A stretch of DNA of 37,641 nt, taken from assembly GCF_002335745.1 (NCBI RefSeq), contig NZ_NIST01000001.1, positions 4,626,619-4,664,259 of the forward strand, read 5' to 3'. The notes beneath the pieces are model-generated. The model saw only the letters and a list, made by a program, of their open reading frames with translations. It did not search any database and was not told the origin of the DNA. Source of the DNA: Evansella halocellulosilytica (GTDB lineage Bacteria > Bacillota > Bacilli > Bacillales > Salisediminibacteriaceae). A program made the translations under genes and the position numbers. This document shows, piece by piece, positions 7,552 to 16,061 of the stretch (the first letter of the stretch is position 1; the number at the start of each line of letters is the position of its first letter).

Positions 7552-8649
7552 TTATTTTGTTACAACCTCATTTTCTTTTTCATACAATCCAGAATCAACA
7601 AGTTTAGAAATGAACTCTTCGAATTGAGGAATATCCATTTGTTGCGCTGAATCAGATAATGCCACTGCAGGATCTGGATGTACCTCGGTCATAACACCAT
7701 CTGCACCGATAGCAAGTGCAGCTTTTGCAGTTGGTAATAATAAATCTCTTCTTCCAGTTGAGTGAGTGACATCAACCCAAACAGGAAGGTGTGTTTCCTG
7801 TTTTAATATTGGAACAGCTGATATATCTAGTGTATTTCTTGTTGCCTTTTCATAAGTACGAATTCCTCGTTCACATAACATAATATTGCCATTACCTTTT
7901 GAATGAATGTATTCAGCTGCATTGATGAACTCTTCAATTGTCGCTGACAATCCGCGCTTTAGTAATACAGGTTTATTTACATCTCCTGCTGCCTTAAGCA
8001 ACTCAAAATTTTGCATGTTACGAGCGCCAATTTGAATGACATCAACATATTGTAAGGCCATATCAATATCTTGAGGACTGACGATTTCACTAATTACCGC
8101 GAGTCCATGTTTCTGAGCAACATCTCGTAATATTTGTAAACCTTCTTCACCTAATCCTTGGAAATCATATGGGGACGTTCGCGGTTTAAATGCACCACCG
8201 CGTAAAAATTTAAGCCCTTGTTTTTTCAATGCTCTCGCAACTTCTTCTACTTGCTCGTAACTTTCAACCGAACAAGGCCCGGCAATTAACCTTTGTTTTC
8301 CATCCCCGACAGTTTCTTCCTTAATAGACACGATCGTATTATCGGGGTGCTTTTTACGTGATACAAGTAATGCTTTACGGTGATCGTCTTCTTGTATTTC
8401 TAAACTCGCTTTAAAAATTTGTTTAAAAATATGTTGAAGGGTCGATGTTTCAAATGGCCCTTGATTATTCGCCGCAATTAAATCAAGCATTTTTCTTTCT
8501 CGAACAGGGTCAAAACGGTTCAGACCTTGTGCACTCTTTACTCGCCCAATTTCTTGCGCTAATCTTGCTCTCTCATTAATCAGCTCCACCAATTGGAGAT
8601 TTACATTATCCAATTGATCTCTCAACTCTTCTAACTGTTCGTTTCCCAT
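7552..8649 (-). CDS. aroA: Bifunctional chorismate mutase / DAHP synthase
   Basis: It catalyses the first step of aromatic amino acid synthesis, condensing phosphoenolpyruvate with erythrose 4-phosphate to DAHP. Its N-terminal chorismate mutase-like domain also senses chorismate and prephenate. Residues 1-90 are the all-helical mutase domain ([20 protein letters not shown], then [16 protein letters not shown]). Residues about 105-360 are the DAHP synthase barrel of the KDO8P-synthase-like type ([56 protein letters not shown]). It has 365 residues, near the usual 358. GAGAGGAG precedes the ATG. It is monocistronic by its own terminator. This is the Bacillus-type AroA, not EPSP synthase. Confidence 0.95.
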   Translation of the reverse strand: MGNEQLEELRDQLDNVNLQLVELINERARLAQEIGRVKSAQGLNRFDPVRERKMLDLIAANNQGPFETSTLQHIFKQIFKASLEIQEDDHRKALLVSRKKHPDNTIVSIKEETVGDGKQRLIAGPCSVESYEQVEEVARALKKQGLKFLRGGAFKPRTSPYDFQGLGEEGLQILRDVAQKHGLAVISEIVSPQDIDMALQYVDVIQIGARNMQNFELLKAAGDVNKPVLLKRGLSATIEEFINAAEYIHSKGNGNIMLCERGIRTYEKATRNTLDISAVPILKQETHLPVWVDVTHSTGRRDLLLPTAKAALAIGADGVMTEVHPDPAVALSDSAQQMDIPQFEEFISKLVDSGLYEKENEVVTK

Positions 8650-8950
8650 AAAAAAACTCCTCTCTGCAACACAGTCTGTTAATTAGGAGATGTTCAAAAG
8701 ATATTAAATCATCACTTATCGTTCCATTTTGAACAAACTCTATTTTAAAATTTTAATTATCGACTATTATATACGATGAAAGTTATAATGTCACCACCTT
8801 TTCTTTATTGATTAAACGCTTTTAAGTGATAAAGTGGTTTTGTAAGCGATACCAACTACTGATAGTATCGGAATTCGACATTTTTACTCTACAAAAATTT
8901 TTCTTGCTGTATAATGAGGTAAACAGTTTTTGAATCGAGGTGTCATCGTT
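8650..8950. other. Divergent promoter region between aroA and the FtsA-like gene
   Basis: It holds the promoters for aroA (minus) and the FtsA-like gene (plus). The plus-side -10 box is at 8910-8915. ATTAAACGCTTTTA at 8811-8824 is a weak palindrome, only loosely similar to a catabolite-responsive element. Confidence 0.5.
8910..8915 (+). promoter_or_regulatory. -10 box of the FtsA-like gene
   Basis: This is a perfect TATAAT; the -35 region 17 bases upstream is poor. Transcription would begin near 8921, after the GAGGT at 8916-8920. That leaves GAGGTG at 8937-8942 as the ribosome site and TTG 8951 as the start, rather than TTG 8930. Confidence 0.5.
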
Positions 8951-11119
8951 TTGTACTATACAGAAAAAAAAGATACAGTTTTTGCATTAGATATTGGAAC
9001 CCACTCTGTCGTTGGCCTCATTTTACATAGAAAAGAAGACGGCTATCACGTAATTGATGTTGAACGTCTAGAACACGATGAACGTTCCATGCTTGATGGC
9101 CAAATTCACAATGTAATGGCAGTTTCAAGAGTGATTCAGCAAGTCAAACAAGCACTTGAAGAGAAACATGGACCATTACATAAGGTATGTGTTGCTGCTG
9201 CGGGTAGATCATTAAAAACACAACGGGAAAAGGCTGAGATCGATATTCTAGGAAAACCTATTTTTGATAAACAATCGATCCTGCACCTAGAATTAAGTGC
9301 TGTACAAAAAGCCCAATTTGCCTTAGCTCATTCACTCTCAGACGAACAAAAGAAAGTAAATGATTATTGTGTAGGTTATTCTGTTATCGACTATCGCCTT
9401 GATGATGAGCCGATAGGAAGTTTAATGGATCAAAGAGGCGAAAAAGCATCAGTAGAAGTCATTGCAACATTTCTACCAAAAGTCGTCGTTGAATCTTTAA
9501 TCTCAGCACTAAAGCGGGCTGACCTTGAATTAGAAGCGTTAACCCTTGAACCTATTGCAGCGATTAATGTTTTAATTCCGTCATCGATGCGTCGTCTAAA
9601 CGTTGCTTTAGTCGATATTGGGGCGGGGACTTCCGATATTGCCATCACTGACTTAGGAACTGTAACCGCATACGGGATGGTTCCAGTGGCTGGTGATGAA
9701 ATTACCGAAGCAATTAGTGATCAATATTTATTAGATTTTCCTGACGCTGAAAAATTAAAGAGAGAATTAACCGTAAAAGAAAAAGTATCGTTTACAGATA
9801 TTCTAGGATTTGAGACTGAGTATGAAAAATCAGAAGTGATTCAGGCAATCGAAAGTTCCGTTCATCGGTTAGCAGATCGTATAAGCCAAGAAATACTGGC
9901 ACTTAATAATAAAGCTCCAAAAGCCGTTATGCTTGTAGGCGGCGGGAGCTTAACACCGAAACTTACAGAGATTCTTGCAAATAAATTGTCACTCCCAGCT
10001 AACCGTGTAGCAATTCGTGATATAAATGCCATTAAAGATTTAAAAATTGATACAGATTGTGCAGTATCACCTGAACTCGTTACACCAATCGGTATTGCTA
10101 TTGCTGCAAAAGAGAGTCCAGTTGAGTATGTAAGTGTAAAAGTAAATAACCAAGATATTCGTTTGTTTGATATTAAACAACTTACAATTGGCGATGCTTT
10201 GTTATCTAGCGGATTAGAGCTGTCAAAACTTTATGGTAAACCTGGAATGGCTATGATGGTGAATGTGAACGGTCGCGTTATATCTGTTCCTGGAGAACAC
10301 GGTACGCCTCCAAAGATCGAAAGGAATGGTGAACCTTCCCAATTAGACGAACCATTACACCACAATGATGACATTTATGTGGAAAAAGGGAAAAATGGTG
10401 CTGATGCTACCGCATATGTGAAAGACTTCATTGAAGACACAAATAACCTCTCGCTGCTAATCAATGAAGAAAATATAGAAATTCCACCGGTTATTCGAGT
10501 AAATGGGGAAGTAAGTGAGATCAACAGAGAAGTGAATGATCGTGACCAAATCGAGCATCACCTTCCAAAAACGGTTGATGAACTTTTCAGCACGATAAAT
10601 AAAGATGCTGATATTTTCGCAACTAAAACGTGGAAGCTGTTTATTGACCGTGAAGAAGTAACCATCTCCAAGCCTGGAGGTGAACTGTTTTTAAATGGGA
10701 AACTCGCTACTTTAGAAACAGTGATTAATCACGGAGACCATCTTGAATATGTTGACAGCAAAGACAATACGCTTCATTTAAAGGAAGTGTTCGAGAAGTA
10801 TGAATGGACACTATCGAAAGAAATATTAGTAACATTTAATGATCAGCCTGTGAAATTAGAGAAGTCTTTATTTGAGGTTTATCGAAAAAGCGAAAAACTG
10901 ACAGAACAATCTGCAGTTTATAACGGTGATGAACTAAAAGTTTCGGAGAAAGAGGAAGTGTCATTTATTTTTCAAGATATTTTCGCAAAAGTGAACGTTG
11001 AACGTCCTATAGAAAAAAATAAAAAACCCGTCATCCTAAGAAATGATGAGGATACAACATTTTCATCACCAATCTTCCATGGTGACTCCCTCATATTGAA
11101 ATGGGTTGACACTTACTAA
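8951..11119 (+). CDS. FtsA-like actin-fold ATPase with a long repetitive C-terminal extension
   Basis: The first 390 residues are an FtsA/PilM-type actin-fold ATPase: phosphate-1 loop FALDIGTHSVVGLI, an SHS2-like insert with VCVAAAGRSLKT, phosphate-2 VALVDIGAGTSDIAI at about 218-232, and adenosine motif VMLVGGGSLTPKL at about 325. FtsA normally ends near 420 residues; this protein has 722. The extra 330 residues hold about five degenerate units of the pattern (I/L/V)-x-x-NG-x8-12-(G/N/R)D-x-(I/L)-x-(V/Y), e.g. KIERNGEPSQLDE, VIRVNGEVSEINRE, ELFLNGKLATLET, suggesting small beta-rich (beta-grasp- or SLBB-like) modules. There is no obvious C-terminal amphipathic membrane helix. Such genes are usually called cell division protein FtsA, but ftsA proper sits beside ftsZ. 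A cytoskeletal or envelope role is inference. It is a single gene divergent from aroA. Confidence 0.75.
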   Translation: MYYTEKKDTVFALDIGTHSVVGLILHRKEDGYHVIDVERLEHDERSMLDGQIHNVMAVSRVIQQVKQALEEKHGPLHKVCVAAAGRSLKTQREKAEIDILGKPIFDKQSILHLELSAVQKAQFALAHSLSDEQKKVNDYCVGYSVIDYRLDDEPIGSLMDQRGEKASVEVIATFLPKVVVESLISALKRADLELEALTLEPIAAINVLIPSSMRRLNVALVDIGAGTSDIAITDLGTVTAYGMVPVAGDEITEAISDQYLLDFPDAEKLKRELTVKEKVSFTDILGFETEYEKSEVIQAIESSVHRLADRISQEILALNNKAPKAVMLVGGGSLTPKLTEILANKLSLPANRVAIRDINAIKDLKIDTDCAVSPELVTPIGIAIAAKESPVEYVSVKVNNQDIRLFDIKQLTIGDALLSSGLELSKLYGKPGMAMMVNVNGRVISVPGEHGTPPKIERNGEPSQLDEPLHHNDDIYVEKGKNGADATAYVKDFIEDTNNLSLLINEENIEIPPVIRVNGEVSEINREVNDRDQIEHHLPKTVDELFSTINKDADIFATKTWKLFIDREEVTISKPGGELFLNGKLATLETVINHGDHLEYVDSKDNTLHLKEVFEKYEWTLSKEILVTFNDQPVKLEKSLFEVYRKSEKLTEQSAVYNGDELKVSEKEEVSFIFQDIFAKVNVERPIEKNKKPVILRNDEDTTFSSPIFHGDSLILKWVDTY

Positions 11120-11304
11120 ACAGGAAGTTCTACTGGTTATCTATAAAACATACTCGCTTGCACTCCAGAGCACAAGTGCGACATCTACTCGTGCTGCACT
11201 TCGTTTGCATTCGTAGTATCTTCTTTGCCGCGAGCAAGACTAAAATCACGCGATTGCTCGTCGCAAGAAATCATCAACCCCAATATATAATTCATGTTAA
11301 ATAA
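11120..11304. other. Gap after the FtsA-like gene
   Basis: It is occupied mostly by dispersed repeat B (11150-11240). No plus-strand terminator with a clear T run is seen for the FtsA-like gene. Confidence 0.4.
11150..11240. repeat. Dispersed repeat B, copy 1
   Basis: The stretch from ACTCGCTTGC through CTCGTGCTG to TCTTCTTTGC is nearly identical to 32971-33060, in the same orientation, with about a dozen differences in 90 bases. It is noncoding and contains pairable segments (GCACAAGTGC). Confidence 0.75.
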
Positions 11305-11367
11305 GAAATGGCTCTCACCACGGTGAGGGCCACTCTATTTTACTAGGTTTTATCCCAGACTCTTTCA
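11305..11367 (-). terminator. Terminator cassette C, copy 1 (end of ytxGHJ)
   Basis: On the minus strand, TGGCCCTCACC and GGTGAGAGCCA form an 11-bp stem ending in TTTCTTATTT. A second stem made with CTGGG and CCTAG lies just before it. The whole 60-bp cassette recurs at 25811-25872 behind an unrelated gene. Confidence 0.8.
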
Positions 11368-11369
11368 TA

Positions 11370-11702
11370 TTATTTGTTTGACCATGCATTCATTAAATTC
11401 TTTTTCGTAACGTTCCAATGCGAGTCATGCCAAATGACGTCTCCATCATCAAAAAGCAATGCTTGTGGAGATTCATGCTTCACTCCAAATTTTTCTGCAA
11501 TATCGTTTGAAAGATCACGTGACTCTTGTACATTTAGAAAAAATACAGGGAGATCTTCATGTTCATTAGCGAATTTTTCTACTTCATTATAACCTTCCCC
11601 GCTAATTGGACAAGTCGTACTGTTTTTCAATAGAAAGAAAGCTGTCGTACTATTGTAGATTTCATTAAACTGTTCAATTGTATCAATTTTCTTGATGCTC
11701 AT
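11370..11702 (-). CDS. ytxJ: YtxJ, bacillithiol-system (bacilliredoxin-like) protein
   Basis: It has 110 residues with a thioredoxin-like fold. The active-site region is STTCPISGEGYNEVEKF, a monothiol TCPIS motif typical of the YtxJ family. The late PQALLFDDGDVIWHDSHWNVT holds the cis-proline segment (SPQ). The family is linked to bacillithiol-dependent de-thiolation of proteins; the exact substrate is not known. It is the last gene of a three-gene operon, 15 bases after ytxH, with GGAG ten bases ahead of ATG. In B. subtilis the ytxGHJ operon is part of the general stress and stationary-phase response. Confidence 0.9.
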   Translation of the reverse strand: MSIKKIDTIEQFNEIYNSTTAFFLLKNSTTCPISGEGYNEVEKFANEHEDLPVFFLNVQESRDLSNDIAEKFGVKHESPQALLFDDGDVIWHDSHWNVTKKNLMNAWSNK

Positions 11703-11717
11703 GTCAATACGTCTCCT

Positions 11718-12176
11718 TTATTCGTTTTCAGGCGTCTTCTCTTCTGCTTTTTGTCTTTCCTTTTCTTCAACTTCCTTTACTAACTGTTCGACAGAACGCT
11801 GTAAATCTTCTACTTCTTTTTTTACTGAATCTGCAATTTCTTTGCTTACACCTTCCAAGTCTGTAGAAAAATCTGCACTTTCAGTTAACTCCTCTACGTC
11901 TTTCCGGACAGACCTCGCAACGTCTTTCACTTTATCAATTAACGTAACAGATTGATCAGACACTTGTGCAGCAAACTCATTTCCTTTTTCAACTGCTTGA
12001 GTCGTCCAGTCAGCTGTTTTTTCTTTTGCTACTTTTGCTTGTTCATTAAGGTCTTGACGTAGCTCTTTTCCTGATTTCGGAGCAAGTAAAAGGGCAGTAG
12101 AAGCACCAATGATTCCTCCAAGTAAACTACCGATTAAAAAGTCCTTTGTGTTTAATCCTTGATTATCGTTACTCAT
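11718..12176 (-). CDS. ytxH: YtxH, small membrane stress protein
   Basis: It has 152 residues. A single hydrophobic segment at about residues 11-31 (FLIGSLLGGIIGASTALLLAP) is followed by KSGKELRQDLNEQA, the hallmark of the YtxH domain. The rest is a long charged amphipathic helical region (about residues 45-150), probably a coiled coil. Its molecular function is unknown. The ATG overlaps the TGA stop of ytxG by four bases, so translation is coupled. Confidence 0.9.
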   Translation of the reverse strand: MSNDNQGLNTKDFLIGSLLGGIIGASTALLLAPKSGKELRQDLNEQAKVAKEKTADWTTQAVEKGNEFAAQVSDQSVTLIDKVKDVARSVRKDVEELTESADFSTDLEGVSKEIADSVKKEVEDLQRSVEQLVKEVEEKERQKAEEKTPENE

Positions 12177-12640
12177 GATAACTCCTCCTTCTTATGATTT
12201 GTTTTTTCAGCGTTGTTTTGCTCACTTTCAACTTTTTTAACTTTCCATTTCTCCCATAATTTTAAGGCAACATTTCCCCATTGTACAGCTTGAGCCATTT
12301 GTTCCGATTGTTCATTTGCTTTTTTAGAAACAGCATCCGATACTTTACGTATTGACTGGTTAACTGATTGCAATGAATCACCTAAATCTTTGGCAGCCGA
12401 AAATACACTATTTAACGAATCGGACTTTTGTTGAATATCTTCTGCTAAACGATTCGTCTTATGTAATAACTCTGTGGATTCCTTCTTTAAATCATCCACT
12501 TGTTTTTGCAGTCCTTCAACCGTTGAACCTACGTTATCAATCGTTTTACGCATCGATATGAGCGTTTGTATTAGATAAAAAACGAGAAAGGCAAATGCGA
12601 CTGCGATGATTGCTATACTGACATATAAAAGCCATTCCAT
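12173..12640 (-). CDS. ytxG: YtxG, DUF948 membrane-anchored stress protein
   Basis: It has 155 residues with one N-terminal membrane helix (about residues 3-27) followed by a long helical, chemoreceptor-like coiled coil (SMRKTIDNVGSTVEGLQKQV, continuing with VDDLKKESTELLHKT), the DUF948 pattern. It is the first gene of the ytxGHJ operon, with GGAGGTGG upstream of ATG. On the minus strand TATAAT at 12702-12697 is a possible -10 box. I did not find a clear sigma-B (GTTT / GGGTAT) or sigma-H promoter, although the B. subtilis operon uses such factors. Confidence 0.88.
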   Translation of the reverse strand: MEWLLYVSIAIIAVAFAFLVFYLIQTLISMRKTIDNVGSTVEGLQKQVDDLKKESTELLHKTNRLAEDIQQKSDSLNSVFSAAKDLGDSLQSVNQSIRKVSDAVSKKANEQSEQMAQAVQWGNVALKLWEKWKVKKVESEQNNAEKTNHKKEELS

Positions 12641-12868
12641 GATTGATCCACCTCCTCAAATTCAAACATCATTAGGAATATTGCTTCCTCCATACAATTA
12701 TATCATCGTATACTTACTTACGACCTATATTCTACACGTTTCAACAAAATCCCTCCCATCCTTTTTGGAATAATGATGCGCATTTTCATGAGTCATACTA
12801 GCCTCCTCGTTAAAACGTGTGTAAAATAAGCTTTGTAAACAGATACATAATTAAGGAGGAGAATAATA

Positions 12869-13984
12869 ATGAGAGATCCACGTATTCAAACATTAGCCAA
12901 TAATTTGATTAATTATTCTGTAGATTTACAAAAAGGTGAGAAAATTCTCATTGAAAATTTCGGACTGCAAAAAGAACTCATCAATGCTCTCGTTGAAGCT
13001 GCTTATGAAGCTGGTGGTATTCCATTTGTTTCCCTAAAAGAGCATGAAGTAAACCGATCATTATTAATCGGTGCTTCCCAAGAACAGCAGGAACTCACTG
13101 CTAAATTCGAAGCAACTGTCATGAAAGAAATGGATGCATACATCGGCTTACGTGCAGGAGATAACATTAATGAATTGTCCGATGTACCTGCTGAGAAAAT
13201 GAGTTTGCATCAAAAAACAGTCGGAACAAAAGTTCACAGAGAAATTCGTGTACCGAAAACAAAATGGGTCGTCCTCCGCTATCCAAGTTCTTCAATGGCT
13301 CAACTAGCAAAAATGAGCACAGCAGGATTCGAAGATTTTTATTTTAACGTATGTAATCTTGATTACAGCAAAATGGACAAAGCTATGGAAGCCCTCGTCT
13401 CACGGATGAATGAAACGGATGAAGTCAGAATTACAGGTGAAGGTACAGACCTTACTTTTTCGATTAAAGATATTCCTGCCATTAAATGTGCAGGGCGTAT
13501 GAATATTCCGGATGGAGAAGTTTATACCGCTCCTGTGAAAGATTCTGTTAATGGGACAATCACGTATAATACGGCATCCCCTTATCAAGGTATTACATTT
13601 GAAAACATTCAACTCACGTTTGAAAAAGGAAAAATCGCAAAAGCATCTGCTAATCATAACGAAAAAATTAACGAAATTTTCAATACAGATGAAGGTGCAA
13701 AATATATCGGTGAATTTGCAATCGGCGTGAATCCTTATATTCTTCACCCGATGCAAGACATCCTTTTTGATGAAAAAATTGATGGCAGTTTCCACTTCAC
13801 ACCAGGTCAAGCATATGAGAATGCTTATAACGGAAATGATTCTGCCATTCATTGGGATATCGTCAACATTCAGCGCCCTGAATACGGTGGGGGCAACATC
13901 TACTTTGACGGTGAGCTGATTCGCGAAAATGGACGGTTCGTCGTTGAAGATCTGCTGCCGCTTAACCCGGAAAACTTAAAATAA
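12869..13984 (+). CDS. M29-family aminopeptidase (AmpS/PepS type)
   Basis: Thermophilic-type aminopeptidases of family M29 remove N-terminal residues from peptides in the cytoplasm using a two-metal centre. Its 371 residues match the family. The metal ligands can be read as Glu in NIPDGEVYTAP, Glu in YIGEFAIGVN, His in SFHFTPGQAY, and His plus Asp in SAIHWDIV. The N-terminal domain begins RIQTLANNLINYSVDLQKGEKILIE, as usual. The start follows AAGGAGGAG. It is monocistronic, divergent from ytxG and followed by a 14-bp-stem terminator. Confidence 0.93.
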   Translation: MRDPRIQTLANNLINYSVDLQKGEKILIENFGLQKELINALVEAAYEAGGIPFVSLKEHEVNRSLLIGASQEQQELTAKFEATVMKEMDAYIGLRAGDNINELSDVPAEKMSLHQKTVGTKVHREIRVPKTKWVVLRYPSSSMAQLAKMSTAGFEDFYFNVCNLDYSKMDKAMEALVSRMNETDEVRITGEGTDLTFSIKDIPAIKCAGRMNIPDGEVYTAPVKDSVNGTITYNTASPYQGITFENIQLTFEKGKIAKASANHNEKINEIFNTDEGAKYIGEFAIGVNPYILHPMQDILFDEKIDGSFHFTPGQAYENAYNGNDSAIHWDIVNIQRPEYGGGNIYFDGELIRENGRFVVEDLLPLNPENLK

Positions 13985-13994
13985 TGTGCCTAAG

Positions 13995-14030
13995 TAAAGC
14001 CGGTGTGAAAAAAACTCACACCGGCTTTAT
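13995..14030 (+). terminator. Terminator after the M29 aminopeptidase gene
   Basis: TAAAGCCGGTGTGA (13995-14008) pairs perfectly with TCACACCGGCTTTA (14016-14029). It can act in both directions and may also stop readthrough from murC, which converges from the right. Confidence 0.85.
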
Positions 14031-14033
14031 TTA

Positions 14034-14106
14034 AAGATAAGAAAGTATCAAATATCAATCTTTCGATTACTGTCTAGACTTCAGGCGCCTTGCGCTTTTC
14101 TTGAAA
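14034..14106 (-). repeat. Dispersed repeat R1, short form
   Basis: On the minus strand it reads CAAGAAAAGCGCAAGGCGCC immediately joined to TGAAGTCTAGAC, then AATCGAAAGATTGATATTTG. It starts three bases beyond the murC stop. This is the best preserved uninterrupted copy and shows what 33107-33985 looked like before its insertion. Confidence 0.8.
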
Positions 14107-14108
14107 AT

Positions 14109-15419
14109 TTAAGCTCCTTCTTTTTCGGCTGTTTTTTCATATGCGGCTTGGAATTTTTGCACATCCCCCGCTCCCATGAATAACAGCACACCTTGATCAT
14201 GACGCAATAAGCGATACATCGTGTCTTCATGGATCTGCTCCGCATCAGGAATCCGCTCAAGTAGATCATTAATCGTTAAGTCACCACTTTTTTCACGTGC
14301 GGATGAAAAGATATCACATAAATAGACGCGATCTGCTGATTTTAAACTATTTGCAAACTCATCCAAAAATGTTTTCGTTCTTGAAAACGTGTGCGGCTGA
14401 AATATAGCGATAATTTCCTTTTCAGGATACTTTTGTTTCGCCGATTCAATCGTTGCTGAAATTTCTGTCGGGTGGTGTGCATAGTCATCGATTAACACTT
14501 GATTGCCGAACGTTTTTTCACTAAAACGTCGTTTTACACCTTGGAACGTTTGCAGTCGTTTTTGTATCGTTTCTAATTCAACTTCTTCATAATGACATAA
14601 AGCAATAACAGAAAGTGCATTTAATACATGGTGACTTCCATAACCAGGAATCGTAAATGAACCGTAAAATGAGCTTCTTACATAAGCATCAAAGTGCGTA
14701 CCATTCTCGTCTGTCGTAACATCTTTTGCATAAAAGTCATTATCTTCATTAAATCCGTAATACAAAACAGGTACTTGTGCAGTTAATTTCTGTAAATGCT
14801 CATCATCACCGCATGCGATAATTGCTTTTTTCACTTGCATAGCCATTTCCTGGAATGCTTGAAAAACATCTTCTACGTCTTTAAAATAATCAGGATGATC
14901 AAAATCAATGTTTGTCATAATCGCATAATCTGGATTGTAGTGAAGAAAATGTCGTCGGTATTCACAAGCTTCAAAAACGAAATATTCGCTTCCTTGTTCT
15001 CCTTTACCGGTTCCATCCCCAATCAAATAAGAAGTCGGCTTGGCATCTTGTAACACATGTGCCATTAAACCAGTTGTCGTCGTCTTACCATGCGAACCAG
15101 TTATCGCAATACTTGTAAATTGCTGAATGAAATCGCCTAAAAAAGTTGGATATTGATGTACTTGAATATTTTTATTCGTTGCTTCTCGTATTTCTTCATT
15201 CTCCTCATTGTAAGCAGCAGAAGCAATTACTGTTTGACCTTCTTGAATATTTTCCTTTTGAAACGGCAGCAACGGGATTCCCTTTTTCTCTAACGGCTTT
15301 TGTGTGAAAAAAACTTTATCTACATCGGAGCCTTGGACATCGTATTGCATATCGCTTAAAATTTGCGCAAGTGCGCTCATTCCAGAACCTTTAATTCCAA
15401 TAAAATGATAAACTGTCAT
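14109..15419 (-). CDS. murC: MurC, UDP-N-acetylmuramate--L-alanine ligase
   Basis: This cytoplasmic ligase attaches L-Ala to UDP-MurNAc, using ATP, as the first residue of the peptidoglycan stem peptide. It has 436 residues from ATG 15419, which follows GGAGG; an in-frame start 21 bases upstream lacks such spacing. The N-terminal domain is [16 protein letters not shown], the ATP loop GSHGKTTT is at about 108-115, the central part contains [10 protein letters not shown], and the C-terminal domain contains YAHHPTEI and FQPHTFSRT. In B. subtilis murC adjoins the sftA region; here an insertion sequence and two or three extra genes separate them. Confidence 0.96.
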   Translation of the reverse strand: MTVYHFIGIKGSGMSALAQILSDMQYDVQGSDVDKVFFTQKPLEKKGIPLLPFQKENIQEGQTVIASAAYNEENEEIREATNKNIQVHQYPTFLGDFIQQFTSIAITGSHGKTTTTGLMAHVLQDAKPTSYLIGDGTGKGEQGSEYFVFEACEYRRHFLHYNPDYAIMTNIDFDHPDYFKDVEDVFQAFQEMAMQVKKAIIACGDDEHLQKLTAQVPVLYYGFNEDNDFYAKDVTTDENGTHFDAYVRSSFYGSFTIPGYGSHHVLNALSVIALCHYEEVELETIQKRLQTFQGVKRRFSEKTFGNQVLIDDYAHHPTEISATIESAKQKYPEKEIIAIFQPHTFSRTKTFLDEFANSLKSADRVYLCDIFSSAREKSGDLTINDLLERIPDAEQIHEDTMYRLLRHDQGVLLFMGAGDVQKFQAAYEKTAEKEGA

Positions 15420-15912
15420 TGTTGAACCTCCACAAATCAATTGGTCCTGAGGACCCTCCCTATCACTAGGTCACTCATAATAGTTATCGTTAAATTATAT
15501 GCCTAATCATAAGCAAATGCGAATTAGGCTTGTCATTTCAATTTTTTAAAAGCCTTTTTCTCGGTTTATTAAAAGTAAAAAAGTTAATAATTATTCTACC
15601 TGGCTGTAAAAAAATGGACGTCTAAATTTTGTCTCTATTTCTAATACGTCTAGGTCATTATAGCAAAGAATAAGTCATCACGCTATCACACTCATTACCC
15701 CGGGCAAAAGGTGGAATTACCACGCTAACTAGTACCACATTTTCTCAAAAAATCACGTCAGATGTTGTGGATTTGAACTTCCCCTATTACATGTATTTAT
15801 TAATCATTATGTCTTTTTATAACGTGAACCAATTTCATAATTCACTTTTTTAAAAAAGCAAACACTTTCAGAATAAAAGTTATACCTTTAAAAAATTATT
15901 CGATCTATTAAC
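15420..15912. other. AT-rich gap upstream of murC
   Basis: It contains the murC promoter region on the minus strand. AAGGTGGAATTACCACG at 15708-15724 on the plus strand faintly recalls a T-box core, but no leader, specifier loop or downstream gene exists. No coding region is seen. Confidence 0.4.
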
Positions 15913-16052
15913 ATTGATGCTGATTTTCGCTTCAGGACGCTCGCTTGCCTCGGGCATTGCTTCAGCTTCCTCGGGGAGAGCACCCTGCGGGATCTTCAGC
16001 TAATGCTATTCCCGAAGGCGTCTCGCACCTTTCGCTACAATCACTGGTTCCC
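15913..16052. repeat. Dispersed GC-richer repeat E beside the insertion sequence
   Basis: It is a 140-bp GC-richer block with GCTTCAGCTTCCTCGG, CACCCTGCGGGATCTTCAGC and CTTTCGCTACAATCA. From memory this resembles a noncoding repeat common between genes in Bacillaceae. It ends where the insertion sequence begins. Only one copy is in this window. Confidence 0.5.
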
Positions 16053-16061
16053 TGCATTTTA

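Noticed and set aside
8811-8824. Possible catabolite-responsive element between aroA and the FtsA-like gene
   Set aside because: ATTAAACGCTTTTA lacks the TG start and has three mismatches to TGWAANCGNTNWCA; too weak to call.
12640-12868. Sigma-B or sigma-H promoter for ytxGHJ
   Set aside because: Expected from B. subtilis, but no GTTT-N12-14-GGGTAT or AGGAWWT-N-GAAT pair at proper spacing could be found by eye.
13400-13852. 150-codon frame antisense to the M29 aminopeptidase gene
   Set aside because: Composition typical of reverse-strand shadows (many Cys, Ile, Phe), no ribosome site, and the sense strand encodes all metal ligands of M29.
15700-15745. T-box-like core AAGGTGGAATTACCACG
   Set aside because: The spacing differs from the T-box consensus, there is no stem I or specifier loop, no terminator, and no plus-strand gene downstream.
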